Source: Atriophallophorus winterbourni (lineage: Eukaryota > Platyhelminthes > Trematoda > Plagiorchiida > Microphallidae). Taken from it: 64,000 nucleotides of DNA. Position numbers and translations under genes: made by a program. The number at the start of each line of letters is the position of its first letter. Position 1 is the first letter of the stretch. Positions 12,901 to 26,449 of this stretch are shown piece after piece. Below the pieces are notes generated by a model. That model did not search any database, was not told the DNA's origin, and was given only the letters and a program-made list of their open reading frames with translations. The stretch covers positions 23,761 through 87,760 of the forward strand of contig JACCGJ010025996.1 of assembly GCA_013407085.1 (NCBI GenBank), in the 5' to 3' direction.

Positions 12901-15900
12901 ACTGGCAAACAAAGTTAGAATATTATAGTCACAGATGGATAGAGCTAGCACGAACAGTCTGTTTAAATATTATTTTAATTTTGTGTATTTGAGAACACTG
13001 ATCACAATTGATTTTTCATAGACACGGTGACGTTTGGTAAGTTCTAAGTAGAATTTGCATTTAAATTATGAATTTAGTTACCATAGTGATGTACCATAAT
13101 ATATGAATATATGAATGTGAGTATATGATAGTGGCCTTGCAATTAGCTGGAAAAAAATTGGACGTAACATTTCATAGTGATTCATACGCTGAATGTTTAA
13201 AAGTCCGTTGGTGCATTTCAGCTAGAAATTACAAGGTTAATGTATGGTGAAAGATTTTCAAAAGTCTTTTTATATAATAAAATGTATGTTATCATGCGGG
13301 TAAAATCTACTCATGTGCAAGTTGACCGCTTGTTGAGAATGCGTTTTTCATGTTTGAAACTACTCATTAGTAAAACGCCATTCGGAATATTCACAAATTT
13401 GATCACATCTAACAAAACGATAAATCTGATCAAAAGTTGCACTTATTTGAACTTCATTAGCGTGCGAGTTTCACTCTCGACCCTTGCCTTCCTATTCACA
13501 ATAACTACGACCTAGGCTACCGTACAAGTCTGTTGAATAATTTTTTATCAAGTTTGTTACAAACATTTACCAATTAATCAGAGGTTGATTGGCATGTTAG
13601 ATGTAGTTAACCATGAAACAATTTGACAAGTTTTATAACAAAATAATCTTCGGAATTGCAATTACACCGTTTTCTTTTGTACTCAAACCACAATTGAAAA
13701 TATAATCATCATTTCATTTCGGATTTATCGAAAATGTTTAGAAAGGACTTAACGATTTCATTATTCGCATCGAGTAATTAACAGTTTCGAGTCAATTGAA
13801 GACCATTTGCTGAAAGATGCAACATGTTGCGTGTTACTTTGCGTGTTACTTTACTACTTTGTCGGCGTAAATGAGCTTCATGATATACATTCAAGAGGCT
13901 TACTTTTAATCATTTTTAAATGGAGAGAAATCAAAAGTCCGTTTCAAAGAAACTGAACGAAAAATTCAGAATTGCCTACATGTTTAAAAAATATGCTGAT
14001 TACCGTGTTTCTTCAGTAGAAGCAACCAAAATCTTTGGTGTGTAAATATGTAGTCTAAAATCATTTACTGCTTCGATTGAGCAACTTGATAAATGCGCAG
14101 TCACAAAAACTCACGCGTTTGATCTATAATCGGTCACTTCAAATACGTTTCAAATGATCTATACCTGGACAATTTTATCAAAATCTGATTACATTCAGTG
14201 CATAAATCTGGTTACCGGATGCGGTCATCCCAAATCTGCTGCCTGCCACCTGAAGTACTCAGGTTCGCTACAACGGGCGAAATAACGTTTTCATAAATTC
14301 CATTCAGAAATTTGATCATTTAATATTCAGTACTGCATCTACTTACTCACGCAATGGAACAAACAGCACTGCGTCTGTCCCAAGAAAATTCCTTTTGCGT
14401 ACCTACGTGCGAAACTTACAACATTGGCAAAATACGTATTCTGCCACCAATTACTGCATACCAAAATATAGCTAACATCAAGTAAAATGAAAGAATAATG
14501 TGAAACCCCGAAATGCGAGAAAACGTGAAATCAAAATGTTGCAAATCATAGAAGATGAACTGTCAGGGGGACATCAATATTTAAAAAATGGGAGAGTGAT
14601 AAAAATCTGATAGGGTATTTAATCGTGATTATAATTTTTTATATACGCATATTTTATCATGACGAAGACAAGATAATGGGTTTTATAATAATTAAATTGA
14701 ATGTGTTGATTATTTTTGTATTTAGATAAGCCAAAAAAAGGTAAACTGTTAACTTAGATATATATCTTACAAGAAATAATTTTATCATCTTACCTAATTG
14801 GAATAATTGTGAAGATTGATGAAAAATACCGAAATGGAATTCCTTTGCTTTTATCAAACTATTCGCTGAAAATATGAGACATTTTTAATCAAATTTTATT
14901 TCTCATCCATTGCTGTAGCCCGTAGAGTGCAATGCATTATAGATTATATAAATTCCGATCAACAGATACGATGTCAATTTGACCCATTAATTCTCATCAC
15001 CACATACGGAACACATATTACTCGAAAGTTTGGCCGTACCAACTTTATCCATCACTGGAATACGCACCCAACTTGTTTACCATTCTTTCACTGTTTCATG
15101 CGCATTCAGATCTTGGTTTTACTGTCACTACTTGATGAGTGCAAACAGCACGAAACCAATAGTGGGGAGTGTGTTTTTGATGTAAATGCATGCAATTGCG
15201 AAACCTTTTTACTAATGTATTCATAGGGAATTTGGATTGAGGGCATTTTATGAAATACACATTCATGAAACTAGCGTATGGACAGAAAATGCTTATTTCC
15301 GGCAGTCTAGTCAGTTGTGCTGTTAGAAATGTTTGAACGTATGACCCCGCAATGCAAAGAAATTTGAGTGAAATCGGTTAGAGTAGTATTTGGGTAACGT
15401 TTCACTCCTGACACAGAAGCTTCGTCAGACCCTGGAGTTTTGTTTTATGAGAGCATATCATAAGTTTGAGAGAGTACTGTCCATATGAAATTGATGCTAC
15501 CCCTTATTATCTGTATTGGGTTTAGGAGAATTTCAGTTTGTTGAGTCGCGCCTATTATTGATAATAATAAATTTCAAGGACGAACTTTGTCGCTCGGCTC
15601 TGCGGATTTTTACAAATGCAGAATATATTGTATTGAGCTAAGGGTCCCATGCATGCATCGTCTAATTAATACGGAGATTACAGTTTAAGCTGTACTATAA
15701 TATCATCGGTGAATCTCATGTTCGGCTAAAATTTTAAGATAGTTATTTATTTGATTTTTTTAAATTTGAGTATTTTCAATGCTTGGTTTTTTGATAAAGG
15801 TTTCAAGTTGAAGTTCAATGAACCCACTTTGCAACACGGTAAGTTGAGTTAAATGCTGATAGACTAAATGATCACGACAATATAAAGTCATTAATTATAT

Positions 15901-18900
15901 ACGTCATTATTTACTCGATTTTTCCAGTTGGTACTGCAACATTCAGAACATGTGAGTTTTATCTGATGAACCACCTTCCCTTTTTTAAATGATTGTATAT
16001 GTGTTTAAAAGATCGTGTCTCATTCATCAACTTCATTGTTTACATAATTTCAGTGGACCCTGTTGAAAGTAAGATCATTTTTAACACAATGATTAACCAA
16101 TAATCTAAATCTTGTAATTTTCAAAATTATCAATTTAATGTCGTAATATCTGGAATCATTTATCCACTGCCCTAAATAGGGATTGGTGTTGAGACCAAAA
16201 GTCAAGGCCTATGTGCTTTTGAAATGTCTTAATTTGAGGATTTCTAATGGGTTAAAATTGGTATGTTAAATGTTTCCACTAGCTTGTGCCGTCAGCTCGC
16301 CCTGTGAAAAGCTTCAGGAGTCATACTCAGCGAATCTTCCCTATGAGACTCCAGGTTAAACTAATTGCAGCCATTTGTATTTTCATGTTGTACTCCTTTC
16401 CTGTGCCCTAATATTCAAAATATATCAGCACATATATGCACTGAATTTCTTTAGTGTTATGGAATCAAATTTCTTCATGGACACAGGTGTCTTCCGTATT
16501 GACTTAATATGGCGTGCATCTTCGCTTATCAATTGGCTTGATACTTGCATTTTCTGTTCGCCAAAGTAATATCGATATTAGCATGATAAGAACGAAGCCA
16601 AGCTCAAAGGTGATATGAAATCAGGAAATCGGTCATTTAAAAGACCGCATTTGCGATACAAATACTTTTTGCCTAAGCGATATAAAATCTGTCGGAATTG
16701 ACCCATTGGAGTGGAGTGGACACATTGAGCGATGAATGTGCTAGGCACGGGTCAAAGCGTACATTTTGATAGCGTAGATGTGATGAGACGGGGTATGAAA
16801 ACTTGGAGTGAAAAACTTCACGCCGAGACTGAGACGAATGCTGTTTATATGATTAATAAGGCAGATATTTCACAAATCTGGCGTTCAATATATTGTGGTG
16901 CTCATATCCCCATCCCTGGCGTTCAGTTTTGCAGCAGATAATGATAAACCTGCTTAACACCTAAGGTGCACTTGGATTACGTAATCACTGGGTCAGCGTA
17001 ATCTGTTCGCACACAAAATAAACTAGATAGGGGTAAACGCAAAATTTAAAGTGAGCGATCACTCGTCCTGATCTCGCCTATATATCATAGAGAACTCAGA
17101 ATTGGTCAAGAAATTGCCATTTAAGCCTGAACGCTGTTTGTACCGACAAACTCAGTCTGACGAAGCCCAGGTCTTCAGTAGCGGAACGTTACCCGAAAAA
17201 CCTGCTGTAAACTATTTATTGCTAAAATTATTTTCATGATTATGAACTCCTGATTGGTCTCGAATATTTTTAAGTACATTTTCAAAGTTAAATCCGTGTA
17301 TGATTTTCAGAGTTTGATAAATGGAAAATGTGTTCTGTTGTCCACTTGTCAAATACACGAAGACATTGTTAGATGAAGAACGTCGAATTTTTCTCTGAAA
17401 CTTCGTGTAAATCACGTCAAATATTCTTCTAAAAAATCGAATCGTGTCAATTACAATTTACTACACCATCTATCTTCAGAAACATTTCACTGTGAAACAG
17501 TAATCTAGCATATAATGCAACGTTTATTTTTTTAATGATTCAGTCACCAATAGCAAAAAACCCGTGAACAGTAAGTTGATGATTCCTTTATTGCAATAAA
17601 ATGTTTAGCCATTATTTTGAGAAACTACTAAAAACATTCACTCAAACCCGATAAACATTATATAGACGCGTCTTCTTTGTATTTGACAATTTATGTATTT
17701 TCACAGTTATGCTGAGCCAAAGCAATGTCGTGCATTGTAAGTTGAAAAACTAGTCTATGCCGTAAAACTATGTTTCAGAACTGCTCAAAAGTTGAATATT
17801 CACGTATCAAAATATCGATTGCGTAAAGTGAAACCTTATAATGAATATGGAAACGTTGTGGGATTAGTGAACAATCTGAGATGTTCGTTCATGATATATC
17901 AATATTGACACAATCCCTTATGGTACAGGGCATTAGAATGAGAAGAATAATAATCGGGATACGCAAATTGTATAATATCAAACGAGATCTGTTTTATTTC
18001 TTGATCGGGTCAATAGGGTACCGTAAAAATGATGATGGTGCACGATTTAAGTGTGCTCGTTAAATTAAGTAAAATTAATTAGATCAATGTAATTAATTAA
18101 TTAATCAATGTGTTGCTCACATCCTTCACACTTACACACCACTGTCTGTTTTCCGTCATCAGATGGAAACAGTAGTATTAGTTTGGGTGTGCCTTGAAAC
18201 TTTGTTTACCACATATCCACTGTTTCAAGGCTCACGAAACCTAAAGTTACTGTATCCAACTAATGACGTCAAATAGCCGGAACCCGGTAGTGTTGGGTAA
18301 GTGCGTGTTATGTGAGCAACACATTATATTGGTCATCCATAAGCTCCTTGAGTGCTCGGACAAGAATCATTATGTGGTTCTGTGTTTGGAAACCGTGGTT
18401 CGTTGCAACAGTGTCATTCCAGTAATCAGACCAAATTTTTTGTTACATATTTTGCACATTATGGTTTAGTTAACGCAAGTTGTTTTCCACAGCTCAGCGT
18501 AAATTAATCGCGGACAGGCTGTTTGATAGCTAAAATTGTGATTCTCTGTCGCCATGTTAATGAAAAAAACTTTCAATTCTTAGATTGCTTTGTCTTGAAA
18601 AATGTCCTGCATTCTCTTAGGTGCATCTCGATAACTCCTCTTATACCAGGCTGTGGTTAGTTTGAAAGTGGTTATTTTTAAGAAAGTAAACCTCGAAATC
18701 GTGTATAAAATATCTGATAAAATCAAAATGAATCCAAAAACAACTGTAATTGAATTATACATTCTTAACACATGCAGTAGGATTTGCACATGTGCAAACT
18801 GTTTTTTAACCTTATATCGCTCATTTACCACGATTTTTTGCTTTCACAGTCTTTTATCGTAAGCTACCTCAATTTTGTTTCAAATGATTCATTGTTTTTG

Positions 18901-21900
18901 TGAAAACACATTTTAGTAATCAATGTACAACGGCTTATAAGGCTTAATATTTTCAAATATTTGAATAGCTTATCTACGTGATAATCCATGATACTTGGTG
19001 CGCGTTTATCTGGTCCCGGAAAATTCGTTGGATAAATTCGGTGGATGTCGACCATGGATGTACATTATAACCGCATGAGGTTTTCACGGCAAAAGGTGTC
19101 GAATGTATAAACAGTCAGATTATTGTGTAACAAACTCTCGCATCAATAGCCAGTACTCATACGATTGGCAGCAGTTGCATATTAACGGTGTGATATACGA
19201 TTAACAAACATGAGCAGAATATTCACTTCCCATGATTGCAAACGATGGTTTACAAAGTGAGAGGCTAATAGCAAGTTCTTCCCAACACCAAGGGCAAATT
19301 TCAAGAGCTTCCATTTCTCGTTTGCGTACGTCTTTCTTCCGCAAGTTTGTTCTGCCCGAGATTTCAGATTTCAATCCACCATTTTTTATATCTTTTCGAA
19401 TATGATCGTTTTTAATTCAGTACACAAGAATCATCTACCGTATGCGGCGCTATCTTAGTATCATAAAGATGCTCTGTACACAAGCTTCAGAAAGCACTTT
19501 AGGATTCAAACTGTCTCATTCAAAATATGTTCAAGCTCCAGCGGATTCTCCTTTAATGGAAATCATTTAATTTACGTTCGTGTCTTGCGTGGATGGTCCA
19601 GATTTCACTGCCGTACAGCAAAGAATTTAGTACGCACAATTAGTTTTCCACAATCTTTGTCTTCACAGTCAAGTTTAAATTTCCCCGGGCACGAGAGTTT
19701 AGTCGGGAAAAATATCAGCTGCTCTGCTTATCCGCTTATCAATCTCATTTTCTATACATTATGGTTCGACAGTGAAACATTGAGCATATACTCCCCTGAT
19801 TTTGTTTATCCTCTCTCTAAACTTCATTAATCTGTCAAGGACAGTGTGACAAAAGCAGTGTTGCTATTCAATGTTTTCACGGAGCATGTCACATCTAATT
19901 TTCAATACCGCCAACACTTTTTTTTGTCCTGCCTGTCTAACCGATACAGTTATTCGGCTGCGGAACGTAGTTCACGCCCTCACCGTGTAACTCACATGAT
20001 CCTACAGAATGATGTGTTTCGCTGTACGCGTTGCGGGCGAGATGTTTCCTCCTGAATCGGACTGCTCAGTCATTCGAAATGCAGCGGAGAATAAAAACCA
20101 CGTGCGTCTATGAATTAGATTCATGGTCGAGATCGACCGAAGAAGAACAAAAGAAGAACGGCTGCAGTTGAAAGAACCACAGCGTTCAACACGGAATAAA
20201 GGAAATACATTAGAATTTAATTGACGAATTAGCATTTCTATTCATTAAAATATATCTCAGTGACTAATACGACGTTTGTGCTAATCTAGTGACGTGATCA
20301 AGAAACAAATTTTAAATATTATGCGTGACTTAATTCATCAAAAATTATTTTCATTTTTAGCAAACTTTAAAAAATCCCCGATTAGTAAGTATAAAAATAA
20401 AAGAACATTTTTGTTGAATTGACATAGGCTGTTTGGAATACGTGAACCAGATGTGCCACGAATTATTAGTATCAAACACTCGTGAAGTTTATATTTTGAA
20501 AGGAAATCCTATTTTGTTATAAAAATCATACCACTAGCAGTGCATTCGAAGGTTTCCCAAAAGCTTGAAAATTCTTTGCTCACTTGTGACGAATTGCAGT
20601 TTTGCATCAGCAAAACTGTAAGTTCAACATGTGTTACTTTAACGCGCAAAATGGAAAGAAATCATTTTCAATGTAGCTCGAAATCTTGTGTAATTCACGA
20701 TTCACCGTGTTTGAAAAACGGTTTTACCCCATGGTTAGGTGCATTTTTTCAATTTGTATAACATACATAATGTGGTATCAGAGACTCAGCCTTTTCATTT
20801 GTTTCTTCTACGCTCGCACTTAAGGATTTATTTGCATGATTTTATATTCTAAACATTTGTAAAATATTTTTCAAAAGCTGCGGGATCCAATCTTGCTATG
20901 TGTGTTCCGTGATCAGGTATACGTAGTTTTCGATTTCTGTTCGCAGTGTCCCAGATGAAAAGATTAAGAAAGTCAATCGCAGCATATCCAGAATCACACT
21001 TATACATGATCTAACATTGAAAAACGTTTGCATATCATGACAACAGTTTTCATTTGAAACTTGGTCCCGCTCATATTGCTTTGATTAAATAGACAGGCAG
21101 ATTAGAAGTCTCGTCTATTTGCGGCTCATTGCATTTTTTGAAATTTCAATCGTAGCATATTCATAATCGATCTTTCATACAAAGAATCTACACAATTCGC
21201 GTCAGATTCTACCCACGTACAAATTTTTAAAGTTTCTGAAATGAAACAGATTTTAGTGTGTCTTTTATTTAGACAAGGATATAAACTAGTCAAAGTGTTC
21301 TTTTTCTATTTCACTTTAAGTCGGACTGTGCAACATACTCTTAGTCACGGGGGCGTTACTAGCTGTAATCAACTCATGGAAGAACGATTAATACACATGC
21401 TCTTTCATAAAAAGGATAGCGATCTGGATCATTATGCTGATGATAAATCTACTTGGAGATTCGAATAAATCATGAGTGACAATCTAATCCAAAATATATT
21501 ACCAAGATCACACAAAATAGAAAACAAATCAATGTTATCATTTGGGAGATCATTGAATACGATGCACAAAATCTGTTGAGGAATGATGAATAAAGATTAC
21601 ACCGACAAATCACGAAGACTGTTAGTCGACCGGTAATGCGTAAGAGATCACGTTGTAAGGAACACAGCTAAGAAGAATCGAAGTGTGTAAGGGGTTATGA
21701 AATGTTTACGAATAAATTTAGTGTGAACACCGACAAAAGGAATTCGACAACAAGATAATCTCATCAATTCTGAACTATAACGAATGAATACTCATCATGA
21801 ATGATATTTATGGTGATCCTGTGGTTGTTATTATGTACATATATGAAATAAATTGCAATTTATAATATGTATTTTTCAGATATGCTTTTAAATCAATATT

Positions 21901-24329
21901 AATCCTGCGGTATTTCCGTACACCCTCAGATGTCATGTGTACCAGTGAGTTTACTGTTACTTCAATAAAGTAAAAGCATAAAAAAATTAAGCCTTACAAT
22001 ATGTTGAGTAAAGCGAACAGCGATTCTATTTTCTGTCCTAAATTTCGAAACAGTGCAAAACTGTTACGTTTTTAAATTTCAGCAATAAATAATGACGTCG
22101 AGCTCTTAGATCAGAATAGACGACATATTTTTGACTTTTGTGGATTGTTACAACAAAAATATACATAGTTGAAAATGTATGAGTGCATAGCATGTGAAGC
22201 GTAAGATAGATTCTAGAAGACGAAGACTGACGAAGAAAATTGAATAATTGATATTGACAAAATTCATATGGCTTTTCAATTACCAAAGCACAGTAAATAT
22301 TCTTACATAAAAAGCAATGTCGGGTATAGCACCTACCATGAGTCAATACAGAGGTGTAGTTAAATCGTTTTGCAACAAAAGTGTTTCCAAATGTCGAATG
22401 GATGTTTTGACGCTGGGAGCGGTGACAATGCTTTCGTGGAGAGCATTCCTAAAGGAAACAGACACGCACACAATCAACATCTCGGCGACAGCTAATGAGG
22501 GAATGTTGAATTTCAATTCAATTCAACTTAATGGTCTAAAAAGCAAATAGCTTTACGAAAATCACAGGATAATATGGGAATTACAAATAAAATAGTAAGT
22601 AAAAACGGGATTTGTTTGCTAACTGATAAGTTCAGGAATCACAAAAAATACAAAGGGCAGAATTTGTTTTCAACCGGTTGAATAGGTTGAAAGGTCGACT
22701 AGTAGCATCGTGTATGTTGTGACTCACGGTATTCGAATAAATGATTTAAAGAATGATATGGCAAATATAATTTTTCTATATAAGTATCATATCACACCGA
22801 AGGCTTAGTTGAAGAGAGTTGGAGAGTCTCCGTTTTGCAATCGTTTTTCGTACGTTAGTTTCTCGAAGCCACTTACTAGTTTGGTTGCACGATGGTATAT
22901 TTTATAAACCAATAGTACATTGTTTGTTTAATCAGGGAGTCCGAGCTTGCTAAGCAAGCTCAATAATTGAAGTTAACTAAGTTTTAAAGATTGTGGGCGA
23001 ATTGCCAGGCGAGAAGGTTTCGAAAATTATCTGCAGAATAACTAGATTCTTGATAGTTTGCTTGTGGATGACCTCAAAATTGATGCTGTTCTTTAGGCTA
23101 CCGCATACCCAGACTCAAAGATTTCTTTTTGACTCGGTCCAGCTCAAAATCATTTTTTTACAATAACGGCTTTTGTAGTAGTGGAAAGTGATCAACTTGG
23201 CCCAACGTTTAAGAAAACTAGATAAACATATTATGTTGATTGTTAAAAGCAACAAGGTTGTTCAATGTGTAAAAAGTGAAACGTTGGAACATTGGAAATA
23301 TACATAGCCGATTCAGAGACACTGCTCACACAAAAAGAAGATTCGTGAAAGAATACATTTTCGAGACTTTCAGATGATCAAAATCGCAAAGTTTGAGTTT
23401 AATATTCGTGCGAATAATGTGCATTTGTATTTAGACTTACAGATATCCGCATTAAACACGCAGCATTAAGCTTTCTCGAATTATTGACAAAGCGTTGATG
23501 GATTGCACCCGTAAATTGCAATGAAAAATAATAATATTGTTGATGGTGTACACAAGCTTCCGAATTTAGAAGAAGTGGAATTCGTTTGACATATTAAATG
23601 AAGTCCTAAATTTATTACAATCCAAAAGGATGTCTTATGTATTATTATCTGAACTGGCGAGGAAATGTTAATCTTGGTTGGCATGGCAAGTTGCAAGCAA
23701 GCGGTCATGCTGATGTCGCTCTACTCGTGTACAGGTTGAATTAATGTTCGATTCGCGGTGTATGCACCGCGTTTCTTTGTGTCTGCGCCCAATCTTCTGA
23801 AGATTTAGTTGCATTTCAAGTCCCACACATCCTCATCATTATATGTATTAATTAAATAATGGTCCCACGGCAGTGACGCCTTCGGGATATGCTACCCTGT
23901 AATGCCGACCATAATGATGAACATAATGTTGATTAGTTTGACGATTTATACATTTTGGAAGAGATATCTACTTCGATTAGTAAAGAACGATTAGCAGGCT
24001 ATTAGTAACTCATACTGAACTTGAGCTTTAACAGACGGAAACGATCACATCCCAAACAAGTTCAGCATAGAAATTCCAAAAGCTTTCTTGAAAGCATTAC
24101 AAACTTTCCGTTAATGCAAATGGACCAATCAAAAGCCTATTGTTTACTTGATTGGCTCTCAAATGTCTTTTAAATAATTCTACGTGAAATCAATTATTAA
24201 ATGTGAAATTATCTCTTGAACAGAAGGAAAGAAATGCACCGGTCTCTTGATTGGTAAGTTTCCAAATTTACTTAGCATTGATGCATATACAATGTTAGAT
24301 TTTGTGTTAAGTTTTCCGGTGATAAATTA

Positions 24330-24377
<48 letters not shown>

Positions 24378-26409
24378 TGTTGTAAAATAGTGCTCTTGAA
24401 AATAAGAACTAAGTTTAAATAGACAAATGTGCTTCTTCGTCAAGCACTCAAATAGACCACAGATTACCTTTACGTGCGTTCGTAGGTGCTAACATAGTTT
24501 TGGATGATAATCTGCAACTTTCTCAACTTCGATCAATGTTTGGAGGCATGGGATATTTCAGATATTAAACAAGCTTACTGATCCATAAGTTAAGCCAGCC
24601 ACACAAAAGTTAAAAGTAATTAATGTTACTTTGAATTAGGTCCTATGGAAGGTACAAACATTTATTGGTATATCCAGGTGCTCACACACCCCGCAGTTGC
24701 ACACGACAGCTTCTTCCTTGTTATTCATAATCATCAGTTGGAGACGGTAAGTTCAGATTCAGTGAGACTTGACACAGTGGTAAAGTGGTAAACAAACGTA
24801 TACTTGAATGGTACTATTGAATATGGTTCTTGCAACCAACCACGGTGGTCAAAGAGAAAATCACAAAGTGTTGTTCTGAAACCGTGCGCTCATTTTAACA
24901 ACGGAATTGGACGACAGAATTTGATACTTCTCCGCAGTTTTCTTTACACCTGATTTAAATGACGATACGTTACAAAATTATTGTTGCAAATAAATTTGTC
25001 TGCTAAAGGAAATCTGCTAAGAGACTTGTTCCGAGAGTGTAGGCAGAAAGTGACACTCGGACAAATCCTTCCATTCACATCTGAAACTCGAATATTGTTT
25101 TTCGGTGCCGTTTAAATCGTGTGTGGCATATTTTTGTGTAATCCCTCATCTAACCTGTGGTGGACTCTTTTTGCGTGACCGTATTTATAGCTTAATTAGA
25201 TTTATAAATGCAAACAAACATTATTTCGTCAGACATATATGTGATATACTCTACTCGGTATATATTATGCTTACAATTTCAATTCTAACTTAAACCTGTG
25301 ATGTTTAAAATTGTTATCATTTTCAAACATAAATCCTTGAATACTTGTATATTTTATCTTATATGTATTTAATTATTGTAAAATGAACTAAATAAATACA
25401 CAAAATATTCCTACTATATGCTCAATGTTACCATTGTTTGAAAACTCAAAGAATCAAAGCTCGTTTGCCTCACTAAAAGATGATAAAACAACTAATCGTG
25501 ATAATAATTGTGCTAGGAATGTGAGGAGAAAAATCGTGGACAATTCAATGATTTATTTTGCCCGCTGCATCATCGCTCATTGGACCATACTCATGTCTTC
25601 ATCTCCTGGATCAAGTTAAAATTAAACGAAATTGAACAAAAACTTGAAGGCACAGAATCGCTTGAACCGTGTTTGTGGTTGGGCAACTGACATTGACTAT
25701 AAGCAAACTGCACGAAAGCACAATAATGTTTGAGCAAAAAACATCTCCCATTACATCTGTCATATATTTAGAAGCTTCTGTGTTAGCCTTCTTTTGTCAA
25801 AGTTGGACATGAATGTTTCATCCTAGACATCTATTCGAATGACTAAACAAACCGATTCACAAAGAGAAATATCTCCTCTAGTGCTCTCAGTAACAGGCAG
25901 TATTCGGTTGATCGATTTTATTTTCACGTTGATAGCGTGAGATTCGCAGTACCTGCTATTCCGCAACTTACAAATGACGCTTCACAAAGTGCGAGCAACA
26001 TAGGCGGTCATGAACAAGTTATTCGTAACTCGTGTGCGCAATTCCAAGATTTTAAATATCGTTTTCGCAAGTGTTGTTTTACACCACATGCGGTTCGCAA
26101 CATCAAAGAACAAATATTATATTAATAAGTATATGTATCATACGAATGGCATAAGTATCATTTAAATGGAACGTTGTCGGATTTTGCCGTCAGAAGTAGC
26201 TAGAGTTTAAAATCAAATCAATTTGCATTAGGTTACTACGTCATAATTAATTGATGCAACCGATAAAGTAATATTGAAATAATTGATATCTTTCTATGAT
26301 TTCCATAAATATTGTCAAATATTAAAATCCTATTAACAATGAGGCGTTTTTTCAACCGCTTTGCTAACAGAACCAATCAGAATCGGTAAGTATGAAATTA
26401 TATCTATTT

Positions 26410-26449
<40 letters not shown>

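Larger units (their letters stand above)
9791..13021. other. Intronic DNA
   Basis: Apart from the exons at 10419 and 11097, no gene, RNA or known repeat was recognised. Confidence 0.4.

Noticed and set aside
24737..24745. 9-nt TTGGAGACG with a good GTAAGT donor, phase-open
   Set aside because: Part of a dispersed SINE-like repeat also seen near 18160, so the splice-like signals are probably chance.
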